DNA of 64,000 nt from positions 1-64,000 of the forward strand of contig CATOOV010000010.1 in NCBI GenBank assembly GCA_951801955.1, written 5' to 3'. The notes beneath the pieces were generated by a model. The model was not told the DNA's origin. It did not search any database and was given only the letters and a program-made list of their open reading frames with translations. Origin of the DNA: an uncultured Lachnospiraceae bacterium (GTDB taxonomy: Bacteria; Bacillota; Clostridia; Lachnospirales; Lachnospiraceae). The translations under genes were made by a program, and so were the position numbers. This document shows, in pieces, positions 40,800 to 49,101 of this stretch; the stretch's first letter is position 1; each line of letters opens with the position of its first letter.

Positions 40800-43127
40800 C
40801 TATTTCTTAACACTTTTTCTCCTCACTGCCTTTGCCTGGTACAGCAGCTCGTCTGATTTTTGAATCAGTTCGCTTAAATCTGTCTTGGCATTACAAAAAA
40901 AACCATAAATCCCCACGGATATCTCTACATAGTATGGTTTTCCACTGCACTGGTTAAATCCTTCGCCGATCTTTCTCAAATGTTCTTGTACCTTTTCCTT
41001 AAAATCAGGTTTTTCAGACAGGGCAAGCGCCATAAATTCATCCCCGCCGATCCGTGCCGTAATCGCTTCTTTTGGAAGCGCTTTGCGCAGATTTTTTGCC
41101 GCGTTGCTGATAGCAAAATCCCCTGCCGCATGACCGAAACAGTCATTGATTTCTTTTAAGTGGTCCAGGTCCCCAAAGATCAGATAAGCCCTCTTTCCTT
41201 CGCTCTGCTGGCAGCATTGGATGGCACGCTCCATAAATCCCCGTCGGTTTAAAAGATGTGTAAGTTCATCATATTCTGACACAAAACTTAAAATATGATT
41301 CTGCTCCTGGATTGTACGCAAAGACTTCTGCAATTCCTTTTGAGATTCCCGTTCCATCTGGTTTAATTCCAGAAAACGCAGCAGGGAACCAAACTGGAGA
41401 CTGCAAACCTGCAGAAATGAGATATCTTCCTGATTGACTTCACACAACATAATTCCATATTGTTTCACTCCAGAAAACAATACAAAAGAGGTAAGTATAT
41501 TGTAATCTGTCGTTGAGAGAAAGGAATGGAACCCATTCTCCACCGTTACGCAGGGGCATTCCCCTTTCCGATAACATACCATTTTTTCACCTTTAAACCA
41601 TGCATTCAGATAAATCTCCTCTGGAAAATCTGGATCCATGCCCTCTTTATGTATGATAGGCGTTTCAAACAGATAGATATAGCAACTTTTTACTTTCATC
41701 ATGCGAAAACGTTTCATAATGTAGAACAATGCTGTCGAAAGCCCTTCCCCAGCGGCAATGGTGGTCAAATCTCGGATAAAGGAAGGCACAAACCAACTTT
41801 TTCTGTTGGAGTCCATAACCTCCTGCTCAAGCTTGGACACATTGGTAAAATGAATATACTCTTGTGTGGCGTTTAAAACTCTTGTAAGCTGTTTTTGTTC
41901 CTTGGCGTCTTTCGCATTGGCAACCAGCACTTGGAGCACATTTGTAAAATACTCTAACAAAAGTGAACTGGACATATGGCTGTAATCTGTCAATTCCTTT
42001 AAAATATCCAGCAAATAATCCATATCAACATTTTTGCTTCCGGAACCGCAAATGTTTTGATAAATATGGTGGAAATAATCCAATATCAATCCCGAATATC
42101 GGTTTCGTTCTTTCTGATAGGGAACAGAAGACAAAAGTTCCCTTGCCGCGTTTCCCACAGTTTTTACTACATATTGTTCTTTTTTCCCGGCGTCTGCAAA
42201 AATATTTGACTGCATTTGCCCATAACTACATCCACAGGACTCCCGTTTGTGTAGTGCCACTGGCATACGCTGGGCAAGCATAATCTTATTTTCACACAAT
42301 CCAATCGCATTACGCAGCGCCACATAACTAAATTGAAACCCATTCTGGGACACACTGGTCAGCAGCGGATCCATCGTCCTTGCTAGTTCCACATCATCAA
42401 ATCCAGTGATGGCGATATCCTTACCCACCCGAAGATTCCTCGCCGCGCATACCCGGTAACAGCACTTTGCCATATTGTCATTGGCACAGGCAATCGCCTG
42501 AAGCCCTGGATGATTGTCAAGCAAATATTCCGCCTGGATTTTTACCTGTTCCGAATAATCTCCATATGCCACCATCCCAGGTTCCACGGCAAGACCATGC
42601 TCCCTCATCACATCAAAATAAGCCTGGAGCCTTTCATTGGCATCCAGGTTATATTCAGGACCACTCAAAAATGCAATTTTTTGATAACCATGGTCAACCA
42701 CCAGATGTTCCATACAGATACGCATCCCCTTATAATTATCCGCCATCATATATGGTATACTAAAATCTTCCGGCATTTCCCCCATCAATAAATAAGGAAT
42801 ATCTGCATACTTGTCCAGAAATTCTTTTTTCTTACTTTTATCATTGAAACATGCAAGCGCCGCATAGGTAATAATCATCGCATCTGGTCTGGTAAAATGT
42901 GCGTAAGAATAAACCGTATCAAACTGATAGTTGTAATCCCCCTCTGTCTCGCCAGAAAAAACATCCCTGCAATACTGTGGAATCTGAGGTCCCATCAGAA
43001 ATACAATATTCACATCTTCTTTTTGTGCACAAGTATAAAAACCCTGCAATAATTCTCCTGAATAATCAGACTGCATATCACCGAGCATAATGGCGATGGT
43101 ATATCGTTTCTTCTGATACTCCCTCAT
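40800..43127 (-). CDS. Cytoplasmic LacI-type sensor fused to a GGDEF diguanylate cyclase
   Basis: A 775-residue protein. Residues about 8-300 are a periplasmic-binding-protein-like sensor of the LacI type (AIMLGDMQSDYSGELLQGF; HGYQKIAFLSGPEYNLDA; ITGFDDVELARTMDPLLTSV) without a DNA-binding head. The middle region (about 310-590) is helical and GAF-like. The C-terminal GGDEF domain (GGDEF at 694; FGDLDHLKEINDCFGH) is intact and should make c-di-GMP. The usual RxxD inhibition site is not seen in front of GGDEF. There are no membrane segments, so it should sense a cytoplasmic small molecule, perhaps a sugar. The ATG at 43127 follows GGAAAGGATT. Confidence 0.88.
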   Translation of the reverse strand: MREYQKKRYTIAIMLGDMQSDYSGELLQGFYTCAQKEDVNIVFLMGPQIPQYCRDVFSGETEGDYNYQFDTVYSYAHFTRPDAMIITYAALACFNDKSKKKEFLDKYADIPYLLMGEMPEDFSIPYMMADNYKGMRICMEHLVVDHGYQKIAFLSGPEYNLDANERLQAYFDVMREHGLAVEPGMVAYGDYSEQVKIQAEYLLDNHPGLQAIACANDNMAKCCYRVCAARNLRVGKDIAITGFDDVELARTMDPLLTSVSQNGFQFSYVALRNAIGLCENKIMLAQRMPVALHKRESCGCSYGQMQSNIFADAGKKEQYVVKTVGNAARELLSSVPYQKERNRYSGLILDYFHHIYQNICGSGSKNVDMDYLLDILKELTDYSHMSSSLLLEYFTNVLQVLVANAKDAKEQKQLTRVLNATQEYIHFTNVSKLEQEVMDSNRKSWFVPSFIRDLTTIAAGEGLSTALFYIMKRFRMMKVKSCYIYLFETPIIHKEGMDPDFPEEIYLNAWFKGEKMVCYRKGECPCVTVENGFHSFLSTTDYNILTSFVLFSGVKQYGIMLCEVNQEDISFLQVCSLQFGSLLRFLELNQMERESQKELQKSLRTIQEQNHILSFVSEYDELTHLLNRRGFMERAIQCCQQSEGKRAYLIFGDLDHLKEINDCFGHAAGDFAISNAAKNLRKALPKEAITARIGGDEFMALALSEKPDFKEKVQEHLRKIGEGFNQCSGKPYYVEISVGIYGFFCNAKTDLSELIQKSDELLYQAKAVRRKSVKK

Positions 43128-43160
43128 ACACGCAATCCTTTCCAAAATTGTATTACCTTT

Positions 43161-43323
43161 ATCTTATACTTATTTCATTTGCATTACAAGTTGTTCTTTA
43201 TATACAGAATTTACAAAAAATTTTGTAAAAAAATAGTAATATTTACCACCCATGGAAAGGTCCAGGAAATAACGACAGAAATAACTTTCCGCGCTTTTAT
43301 TTTTCGACATTTGGGATTATAAT
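43161..43323. promoter_or_regulatory. Divergent promoters and dyad between the cyclase and phosphatase genes
   Basis: Minus strand: TTGTAA (43189-43184), 17 nt, TAAGAT (43166-43161) for the cyclase gene. Plus strand: TATAAT (43318-43323) with a weak TTTTAT -35 for the phosphatase gene. Between them TTTACAAAA-AA-TTTTGTAAA (43210-43229) is a perfect 9-bp dyad that could be an operator. Confidence 0.5.
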
Positions 43324-43370
43324 AGAAAAATAAGAAATAGGATTTGAATTGAAAAGAAAAGGAGATACAT

Positions 43371-44087
43371 ATGAAACTAATATTTATTCGGCATGGAGAA
43401 CCAGATTATGCGATAGATTCCTTAACAGAAAAAGGCTGGCGGGAGGCAGAACTCCTTGCACAGAGAACTGCAAAATGGACGGTCACGGATTTCTATTGTT
43501 CCCCTTTGGGACGTGCCCGTGACACGGCAGACTGTACCCTGCAGAAAGTCAAACGGACTGCAAAAACTTTGGAATGGCTGCGGGAGTTCAACGCCCCCAT
43601 TTGGGATGAAATGATGGGCAGGAAAAAAGTGCCCTGGGATTTCTATCCAGAATTTATTGCCGTACACCCAGAACTGTTCGACCTCCATAACTGGCAAAAA
43701 AACGATGTGATGGCAAAAGGCAGTGTGGGAGAGGAATACTGCCGTATCTGTAAAGAGCTGGACACCCTTCTTGCCGGCTACGGTTATGTACGGGATGGAT
43801 ACCGATACCGCACAGATGAGGCTACCCAAAAAGACGCCGTTGTTGTCTGCTTCTGCCATCTTGGAATTACATGCGCCCTGCTCTCCCATTTGATCAATAC
43901 CACGCCAAGCCAGCTATGGCAGGGATTCTTTCTTGCCCCCACCTCGGTAACTGTCATCGGCACAGAGGAACGCACTCCCAAGGAAGCTTATTTCCGCTGC
44001 CAGATGATGGGGGATACCTCCCATCTGCTTATGGGAAATGAACCTGTCTCCTACTACGGTTATTTTACAGAACCTTTCCAGGGATAG
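43371..44087 (+). CDS. Histidine phosphatase family protein
   Basis: A 238-residue phosphatase of the phosphoglycerate mutase-like superfamily. The phosphohistidine motif is FIRHGEPDY (His8), followed by SPLGRARDTAD and the second catalytic histidine in VVCFCHLGIT (about residue 166). The substrate is not evident; members include phosphosugar and cofactor phosphatases. The ATG at 43371 has AAAGGAGATA upstream. It is monocistronic and followed by a hairpin repeat. Confidence 0.9.
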   Translation: MKLIFIRHGEPDYAIDSLTEKGWREAELLAQRTAKWTVTDFYCSPLGRARDTADCTLQKVKRTAKTLEWLREFNAPIWDEMMGRKKVPWDFYPEFIAVHPELFDLHNWQKNDVMAKGSVGEEYCRICKELDTLLAGYGYVRDGYRYRTDEATQKDAVVVCFCHLGITCALLSHLINTTPSQLWQGFFLAPTSVTVIGTEERTPKEAYFRCQMMGDTSHLLMGNEPVSYYGYFTEPFQG

Positions 44088-44100
44088 CGTGTTCCTGGTT

Positions 44101-44129
44101 ATTCAAGAACGCCACCGGCGTTCTTGCTG
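44101..44129. repeat. ATTCAAGAACGC hairpin repeat, second copy
   Basis: CAAGAACGCC-ACC-GGCGTTCTTG, a perfect 10-bp hairpin, lies 13 nt after the phosphatase stop. It has the same flanks as the copy at 16444 but with a compensated base pair. It may act as a terminator. Confidence 0.65.
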
Positions 44130-44199
44130 CAATGTACAGAACAGCTCCGCTGGCAAAACAAATCCGCAGGCCTGCCAGCCAATACAGGAAAACGCCACA

Positions 44200-45321
44200 T
44201 TAAAATTTACGAAATTCATTGATATCTGACACCAATTCACGGATACACCGAATCTGATTGTCAAAAACACCTGCCTGATAAAGATTGATCAGGATCATTC
44301 CCACAGGAACTGCGATAATCATACCGATAATGCTGCTGACCTTATAGCCAATATACATAAAAAACAAGGTTGCCAATGGATTCATGCCAATGGTATCCCC
44401 TACAATCTTCGGCTGAATTACTTGGCGCACTACTTGGGTAACTGCATACAGAATAATCAACCCCACGGCAAGTTTATAATCAGAAGACAGAATCTTCAGT
44501 ACTGCCCAGGGGGCAAGAACCGTGCCCGTTCCAAAAAAGGGCAGGGCATCTAAAAATGCAATCAACAATGCCACCAACAGGGCATAATCCACTTGAAGGA
44601 TAAACAGTCCTGCAACCAGAATTACATAAACCACTGCCATAATTTTAAACTGTGCCTTGAAATAGCCGCCCACCACATGTTTCAGGTCGCCTATAACCTT
44701 TGACACCTGGCTCCAGATTCCCTCTGGCATAAGTTCCTCTAATTTATCCAAAATCAAATCCCGCTCTGCGGTAAAAAAATAGGCAGACAGAATACTCATA
44801 ATGATAGCAACCAACGTCCCTGGCACATTTTTTGCAAAATTCCCCGCCGCCTCAAAAGTGGGTTCCCCGATTGCCTGCACAAGCCCGCCAACGTAACTTG
44901 CCAGGTTTGAAGTCACTTCCTGGATATTTTCCTGCATATCCCTCGGAAGCCTCTCATAAAAAATCTGCAGATTTTCTCCAATCTCCTGAAAATCCTCCTG
45001 CCAATTAGCATAAATCTGCGGCAGGCTGGAAATTAAATTTACGACTTCCTTTAACAGACGGGAAACCGCAAGATACCCCAGCCCAATTACACCGGCAAGT
45101 ACTCCAATAATAATCATCATGGAGCCATGCTTTCTCACTATTTTCACTCTTTTTTCCAAAAAACGCACCAGTGGGTTCGCGATCATAGAAATCAGCCATC
45201 CCACTACAAAAGGCATAAAAAATACAATCAACCTGGGAAAAACAAAACACAGACATACAATCGTAAATACCGCAACCAGCAGATTTACCAGTATTTTCAG
45301 ATACTTTACAGACTGCTTCAC
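44200..45321 (-). CDS. AI-2E family membrane protein, YtvI-like
   Basis: A 373-residue integral membrane protein with about eight helices. The N-terminal pair of helices, the long helical segment PQIYANWQEDFQEIGENLQIF, and the C-terminal GTGTVLAPWAV and VIQPKIVGDTIGMNPLATLF motifs place it in the AI-2E/PerM family. The length and pattern are closest to the sporulation-linked YtvI group. Substrate and role are not known. The ATG at 45321 has AGAGGTGGTAGC before it. Convergent with the histidine phosphatase gene. Confidence 0.85.
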   Translation of the reverse strand: MKQSVKYLKILVNLLVAVFTIVCLCFVFPRLIVFFMPFVVGWLISMIANPLVRFLEKRVKIVRKHGSMMIIIGVLAGVIGLGYLAVSRLLKEVVNLISSLPQIYANWQEDFQEIGENLQIFYERLPRDMQENIQEVTSNLASYVGGLVQAIGEPTFEAAGNFAKNVPGTLVAIIMSILSAYFFTAERDLILDKLEELMPEGIWSQVSKVIGDLKHVVGGYFKAQFKIMAVVYVILVAGLFILQVDYALLVALLIAFLDALPFFGTGTVLAPWAVLKILSSDYKLAVGLIILYAVTQVVRQVIQPKIVGDTIGMNPLATLFFMYIGYKVSSIIGMIIAVPVGMILINLYQAGVFDNQIRCIRELVSDINEFRKF

Positions 45322-45410
45322 GCTACCACCTCTTACATTATCCTCTTTTTTGTCTTTTTAACCTTTGCGCACATTTTACCATACTCTGTTTTATTCGTAA
45401 AGATTCTATT

Positions 45411-45455
45411 CACGCACTCTCGCGCACAATTACTTTTGCTAACGCATTTTCCTTT
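45411..45455. repeat. Fragment of the composite repeat overlapping a gene end
   Basis: CACGCACTCTCGCGCAC, then ACTTTTGCTAACGCAT matches the inner part of the copies at 16041 and 24386. Its right part includes the stop codon of the Cys-rich gene at 45439. Confidence 0.6.
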
Positions 45456-45693
45456 TGAGAAATTCCATGATTCTTTCATAGTGTTCTGGCTTATGGGGAA
45501 AGGTGCATTTACTGCAGTCCTTTTGTATAGTTCCATTCGGACATTTCAAGTAATTGGGAGTACCCAGACAATCTTGATACGGATTCATGGGGCAATAGCA
45601 GAACAGACAATTAAACCCTTCCCCTTCCATTCCCTGATGGCAGGGAAAATACTTACATCTCTCATTTTTAAAATATTTATAGCTGTGCTCCAT
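45439..45693 (-). CDS. Cysteine-rich small domain protein
   Basis: An 84-residue protein with nine cysteines in CKYFPCH, CLFCYCP, DCLG, KCPNG and CSKC, a pattern of a small metal- or cluster-binding domain (the cysteine-rich small domain family). It is probably a redox or metal-binding accessory protein; no partner is certain, though the zinc-type transporter genes start 50 nt upstream in the same direction. The ATG at 45693 is set by GGAGGAG. The last two codons and the stop lie in a dispersed-repeat fragment, so its C terminus may have been altered. Confidence 0.8.
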   Translation of the reverse strand: MEHSYKYFKNERCKYFPCHQGMEGEGFNCLFCYCPMNPYQDCLGTPNYLKCPNGTIQKDCSKCTFPHKPEHYERIMEFLKRKMR

Positions 45694-45744
45694 ATGCTCC
45701 TCCTTCTGTGACATCCAAGCACGCTTTGCAGCCACCGCCAGAAG

Positions 45745-46557
45745 TTAAATATTATAGCGCCTTCCCCACCAATAGGTGATAAAATAAATCATGGATGCAA
45801 GAATCACGATTGCCGGACCTGTCGCCACATTTACATAATAAGAAATAACCAAACCCAAAATCCCGGAAAATACAGAAAATACAATAGAAAAAAAATGATA
45901 TTCCCGCATATTTGCCGACATATTCCTGGATGCTGCCGCTGGAAGAATCAGCAATGCATTGATAATCAAAATACCAACCCATTTGATTGATACCATAACA
46001 ATCAAAGCAGTCAGCACGGCAAAAAGGTTTTCCATCCACGCGGCAGGAATATGACAGCTTCGTGCCAAGGTACGGTTTAAACTTACCGCCAAAAGCTTAT
46101 TAAAACAAAGCGTCCAAAAGAACAGCGTAATCGCAAAAATCACTGCCAGATACCAGATTTCCTCTGGAGTGATGCTTAAAATATCTCCCACCAAAATACT
46201 GGAATATCTGCTGAAATTTCCTCCTTTGGATAAGATAGCAAGTCCGATGGCAATACTAAAGGAAGAAAACACAGAAATCACCGTATCTGTGGATGCCGCT
46301 ACCCTGCTACTGATTTGATTCAAGAGAAGCGCAAATATCACGGCAAATACTGCCATGGAAACATTGGTATTGCTGACGCCAAGCACCACGCCCACTGCGA
46401 TTCCCGTCAATGCCGAATGCCCCAAGGCATCCGAGAAAAACGCCATTTTCCGGTTGACCACCATCGTTCCCATCAGTCCAAACAACGGCGTGATAATTAG
46501 AATCGCCAAAAAAGCATATTTCATAAAGTCATAATGCAGCCAGGAAAACCATTCCAT
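45745..46557 (-). CDS. znuB: Zinc/manganese-type ABC importer permease
   Basis: A 270-residue permease of the ABC-3 family with about eight helices. The PLFGLMGTMVVNRKMAFFSDALGHSALTGIAVG segment and the later GILIINALLILPAAASRN motif are diagnostic. It begins directly after the ATPase stop (TAAATG), so the two are translationally coupled. Zn or Mn as substrate follows from the family; the metal is not proven. Confidence 0.94.
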   Translation of the reverse strand: MEWFSWLHYDFMKYAFLAILIITPLFGLMGTMVVNRKMAFFSDALGHSALTGIAVGVVLGVSNTNVSMAVFAVIFALLLNQISSRVAASTDTVISVFSSFSIAIGLAILSKGGNFSRYSSILVGDILSITPEEIWYLAVIFAITLFFWTLCFNKLLAVSLNRTLARSCHIPAAWMENLFAVLTALIVMVSIKWVGILIINALLILPAAASRNMSANMREYHFFSIVFSVFSGILGLVISYYVNVATGPAIVILASMIYFITYWWGRRYNI

Positions 46558-47304
46558 TTAATTTTCCTCCTCTTCCTTCTGAAATACTTGTGCAAATTCT
46601 GTACTGCCAAACACTTCCTTCACACTTCCCTGTTTTAATATGGTTCCCTCCAAAAGTACCACTTTATCGGCATATCGGCGGACATACTCTAAATCATGGG
46701 AAATCAAGATCACGGCAAGGTCATAGCTCTCTTTCAGTTCATAGATCGTCTTGTAAAACAGCTCCATACCATTCCTGTCGATCCCAGAAACTGGTTCATC
46801 TAAAAGCAGCAGGTTTGGTGAATCCATCAATGCCATGGATAACAATACACGCTGTAACTCACCGCCGGATAAATTGCACACTTGTTTATCTATCAGATAA
46901 TCCGCCTCAAATATTTTCAAATGTTCCTGTATTTGCCGCCGGATTTTTTTGCCCCTCATGAAAAATACCGGCACACGGCTCTGATATGCCGCAATCATAT
47001 CATAGACACTAACCGGCGTCTGCTTCTCTACGTTTAGGGACTGTGGGACATAACCAATTTTCATTTTTTGTATACGCCCGTTTTCTCGGTCCTTAAATTC
47101 AATATTTCCCGTATGGGGAATATCCCCCAATACCGCACGGATCAAGGTGGATTTTCCAGCGCCGTTGCGCCCAATCACAGCATTTAAGCTGCCACAGTGA
47201 ATGTGCAGGTTAATGTCCCTTAAAATTTCTTGTTCGCCAAAAGCAACTCCAAGATGATTTATTTTTATACAATGCAGCCCGCAGGGCTTGATAATCTTAC
47301 GCAA
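46558..47304 (-). CDS. znuC: Zinc/manganese-type ABC importer ATPase
   Basis: A 248-residue ATPase: Walker A GRNGAGKSTLIR, signature LSGGELQRVLLS, Walker B LLLLDEPVSGID, H-loop ISHDLEY. The start is taken as TTG at 47304 with GGGAGG 5 nt upstream; an in-frame GTG at 47364 would add 20 residues but lies in a dispersed repeat and lacks a site. It is coupled to znuB and separated from znuA by 119 nt. Confidence 0.92.
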   Translation of the reverse strand: MRKIIKPCGLHCIKINHLGVAFGEQEILRDINLHIHCGSLNAVIGRNGAGKSTLIRAVLGDIPHTGNIEFKDRENGRIQKMKIGYVPQSLNVEKQTPVSVYDMIAAYQSRVPVFFMRGKKIRRQIQEHLKIFEADYLIDKQVCNLSGGELQRVLLSMALMDSPNLLLLDEPVSGIDRNGMELFYKTIYELKESYDLAVILISHDLEYVRRYADKVVLLEGTILKQGSVKEVFGSTEFAQVFQKEEEEN

Positions 47305-47360
47305 ATGAACCTCCCTATCCAAAACTCTCTTTTTCCTGGGTGCAGGATTCCAAAGAGTTC

Positions 47361-47402
47361 TCACTGGCTATGGAACAAATCCGAATCCCCGCGCATCCTC
47401 GC
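47361..47402. repeat. Single copy of the GGCATGGTAC/CCGGATCCC repeat
   Basis: TCACTGGCTATGGAACAAAT, then CCGAATCCCCGCGCATC matches the three tandem copies at 7483-7643. It lies between znuA and znuC. Confidence 0.5.
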
Positions 47403-47423
47403 AGATATACAGCGTCCTGAACC

Positions 47424-48320
47424 TTATTTTTCTAACGCCTGTTCCAGCAAATCTATATTTTGCTGGACCGCTGTCAGATAACTGCCTGCCTCATAATCCC
47501 CGCGCACCAGCGTATTAAGATAACACACCCTTGCCTTGGTTTCTGCTTCCACGGTATCTCCCATATCCTTCCCGTACAATTCCTCAGCAAAAACAAGGGA
47601 AACATGATTCTTGGAAATCTCGCCCATCATATCAGCAATTTCCCCGGCGCTGACTTGGCGTTCTTCATCTAAATCCAAACAATACGCCGTCTCCATTCCA
47701 AGCTCCTTTGCAAGATAAGCATATGCTTCGTGAAAAATTACAACGCTTGTTCCTGCCGCTGCTGCTTTCAGATTCTCTAATTGGTCTGTCAGGTTTTGAA
47801 TTTGCCTGCAATAATGTTCTGCATTTGCCTGATAAACCTCTGCACCGGCAGGATCGGCAGTACAGAAAGCCTCTGCGATATTTTTTACCATCTGTGCATA
47901 TAATGTGGTATCCATCCACACATGGGCATTGTCCTCCAGCAGTTCCACTCCCTCTGACGCCTGGCAAACCGCAAGTTCTGGATAAGATTCGCTTACCTCT
48001 GTAAGAAAATTTTCAATCCCACCGCCATTTACCAAAAACAAATCTGCCCCAGACAACAGGATCAAATCCTGGGGCGTAAGCTGATAATCGTGCATACATC
48101 CCGTCTGAGGCTCACTTAAATTTTCCAGTTCCACATTCGGGCTTTCTCCAGCTACATTGAGTGCCGCGATATACACTGGATAAAAAGAGGTCACTACATG
48201 CAGCTTTTCATTCTTTTCCTGTTTTTCTTCCAAGCTGACATATATCCTTGTAAAAATACCGCCTGCCATGGCAATGGCAAGCAGCATACAAAATACAAAC
48301 AGATATTTATGGTTTTTCAT
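47424..48320 (-). CDS. znuA: Zinc-type ABC importer substrate-binding protein
   Basis: A 298-residue exported protein with an N-terminal hydrophobic signal/anchor (about 5-24), no clear lipobox, and the cluster A-I fold of metal-binding proteins. Likely ligands are the His in CMHDYQLTP, His in NAHVWMD, His in IFHEAYAY and Glu/Asp in FAEELYGKD. The His-rich loop of many ZnuA is absent. The ATG at 48320 follows GGAGGAATCA and overlaps the end of ysxC by 14 nt, so zinc uptake is attached to the tig-clp-lon transcript. Confidence 0.92.
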   Translation of the reverse strand: MKNHKYLFVFCMLLAIAMAGGIFTRIYVSLEEKQEKNEKLHVVTSFYPVYIAALNVAGESPNVELENLSEPQTGCMHDYQLTPQDLILLSGADLFLVNGGGIENFLTEVSESYPELAVCQASEGVELLEDNAHVWMDTTLYAQMVKNIAEAFCTADPAGAEVYQANAEHYCRQIQNLTDQLENLKAAAAGTSVVIFHEAYAYLAKELGMETAYCLDLDEERQVSAGEIADMMGEISKNHVSLVFAEELYGKDMGDTVEAETKARVCYLNTLVRGDYEAGSYLTAVQQNIDLLEQALEK

Positions 48321-48978
48321 TGATTCCTCCCTGTTTGGATTGCCCAGCCTCTTCTCCTGGCATTCCAACAGATTTTTCTTTGCCGGATTCGGCAAACCCT
48401 AACAGTTCATCCATCAAATTCCAAATTTCCTCCCTGCCCTGTTTTGTCAATGCTGAGTAGGGTAAAATAGGCGTGTTTTCTCTTACATTAAGTCCAGTCT
48501 TTATCATTTTGATATGTTTCGGCACCTGGCTTCGTTTCAGTTTATCCAGTTTCGTAGCGATAATAATTGGGTGATAACCTTGATAAGCAATCCATTCATA
48601 CATCTGTTTATCATTTGCGGAAGGCTCATGGCGAATATCAATCAACAAAAATACTGCTTTTAACTGTTTGGAGACATGGAGGTAATTTTCAACCATCTGT
48701 CCCCACTTTTCTTTTTCCTTGGGAGATATTTTGGCATATCCGTAACCTGGAAGGTCTACCAGATACATACAGTCATTGATATTATAGTAATTGATTGTCT
48801 GGGTCTTTCCGGGCTGAGCCGAGGTTCTCGCCAAGGATTTCCGATTCATCAATCCATTAATCAGGGAAGATTTTCCCACGTTAGATTTCCCCGCAAACGC
48901 TATCTCCGGTTTCTTTGTATCTGGCAATTTGCTGGTAATTCCGCATACCGTTTCCAATGCCACTGATTTTATTACCAT
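48307..48978 (-). CDS. ysxC: Ribosome-biogenesis GTPase YsxC/EngB
   Basis: A 223-residue GTPase needed for 50S assembly. G1 is GKSNVGKSSL, G2 TQTINYY region, G3 DLPGYGYAK, G4 TKLDKLKRS, G5 SALTKQG. The C-terminal tail (about 200-223) is longer and Gly/Gln/Glu-rich. The ATG at 48978 has AAAGGAGACATCT. It follows lon at 122 nt, the usual order in Firmicutes. Confidence 0.95.
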   Translation of the reverse strand: MVIKSVALETVCGITSKLPDTKKPEIAFAGKSNVGKSSLINGLMNRKSLARTSAQPGKTQTINYYNINDCMYLVDLPGYGYAKISPKEKEKWGQMVENYLHVSKQLKAVFLLIDIRHEPSANDKQMYEWIAYQGYHPIIIATKLDKLKRSQVPKHIKMIKTGLNVRENTPILPYSALTKQGREEIWNLMDELLGFAESGKEKSVGMPGEEAGQSKQGGINEKP

Positions 48979-49011
48979 AGATGTCTCCTTTATACTAAAT
49001 TAAATTTGCTG

Positions 49012-49092
49012 CCTGATTTTTGCTGGCACTCTGTCCAATGTACCTGTAAAATTTTCAGATTTTGGCCACTGCCCTTCCATGTACCTATAAAA
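49012..49092. repeat. Direct repeat of about 38 bp between lon and ysxC
   Basis: Copies at 49012-49051 and 49056-49092 share GATTTTTG-GC, the CACT region, CCAATGTACCTGTAAAA and CCATGTACCTATAAAA. They lie just after the lon stop and may be a duplicated regulatory or former coding segment. Confidence 0.5.
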
Positions 49093-49101
49093 CGGTTAAT
49101 C

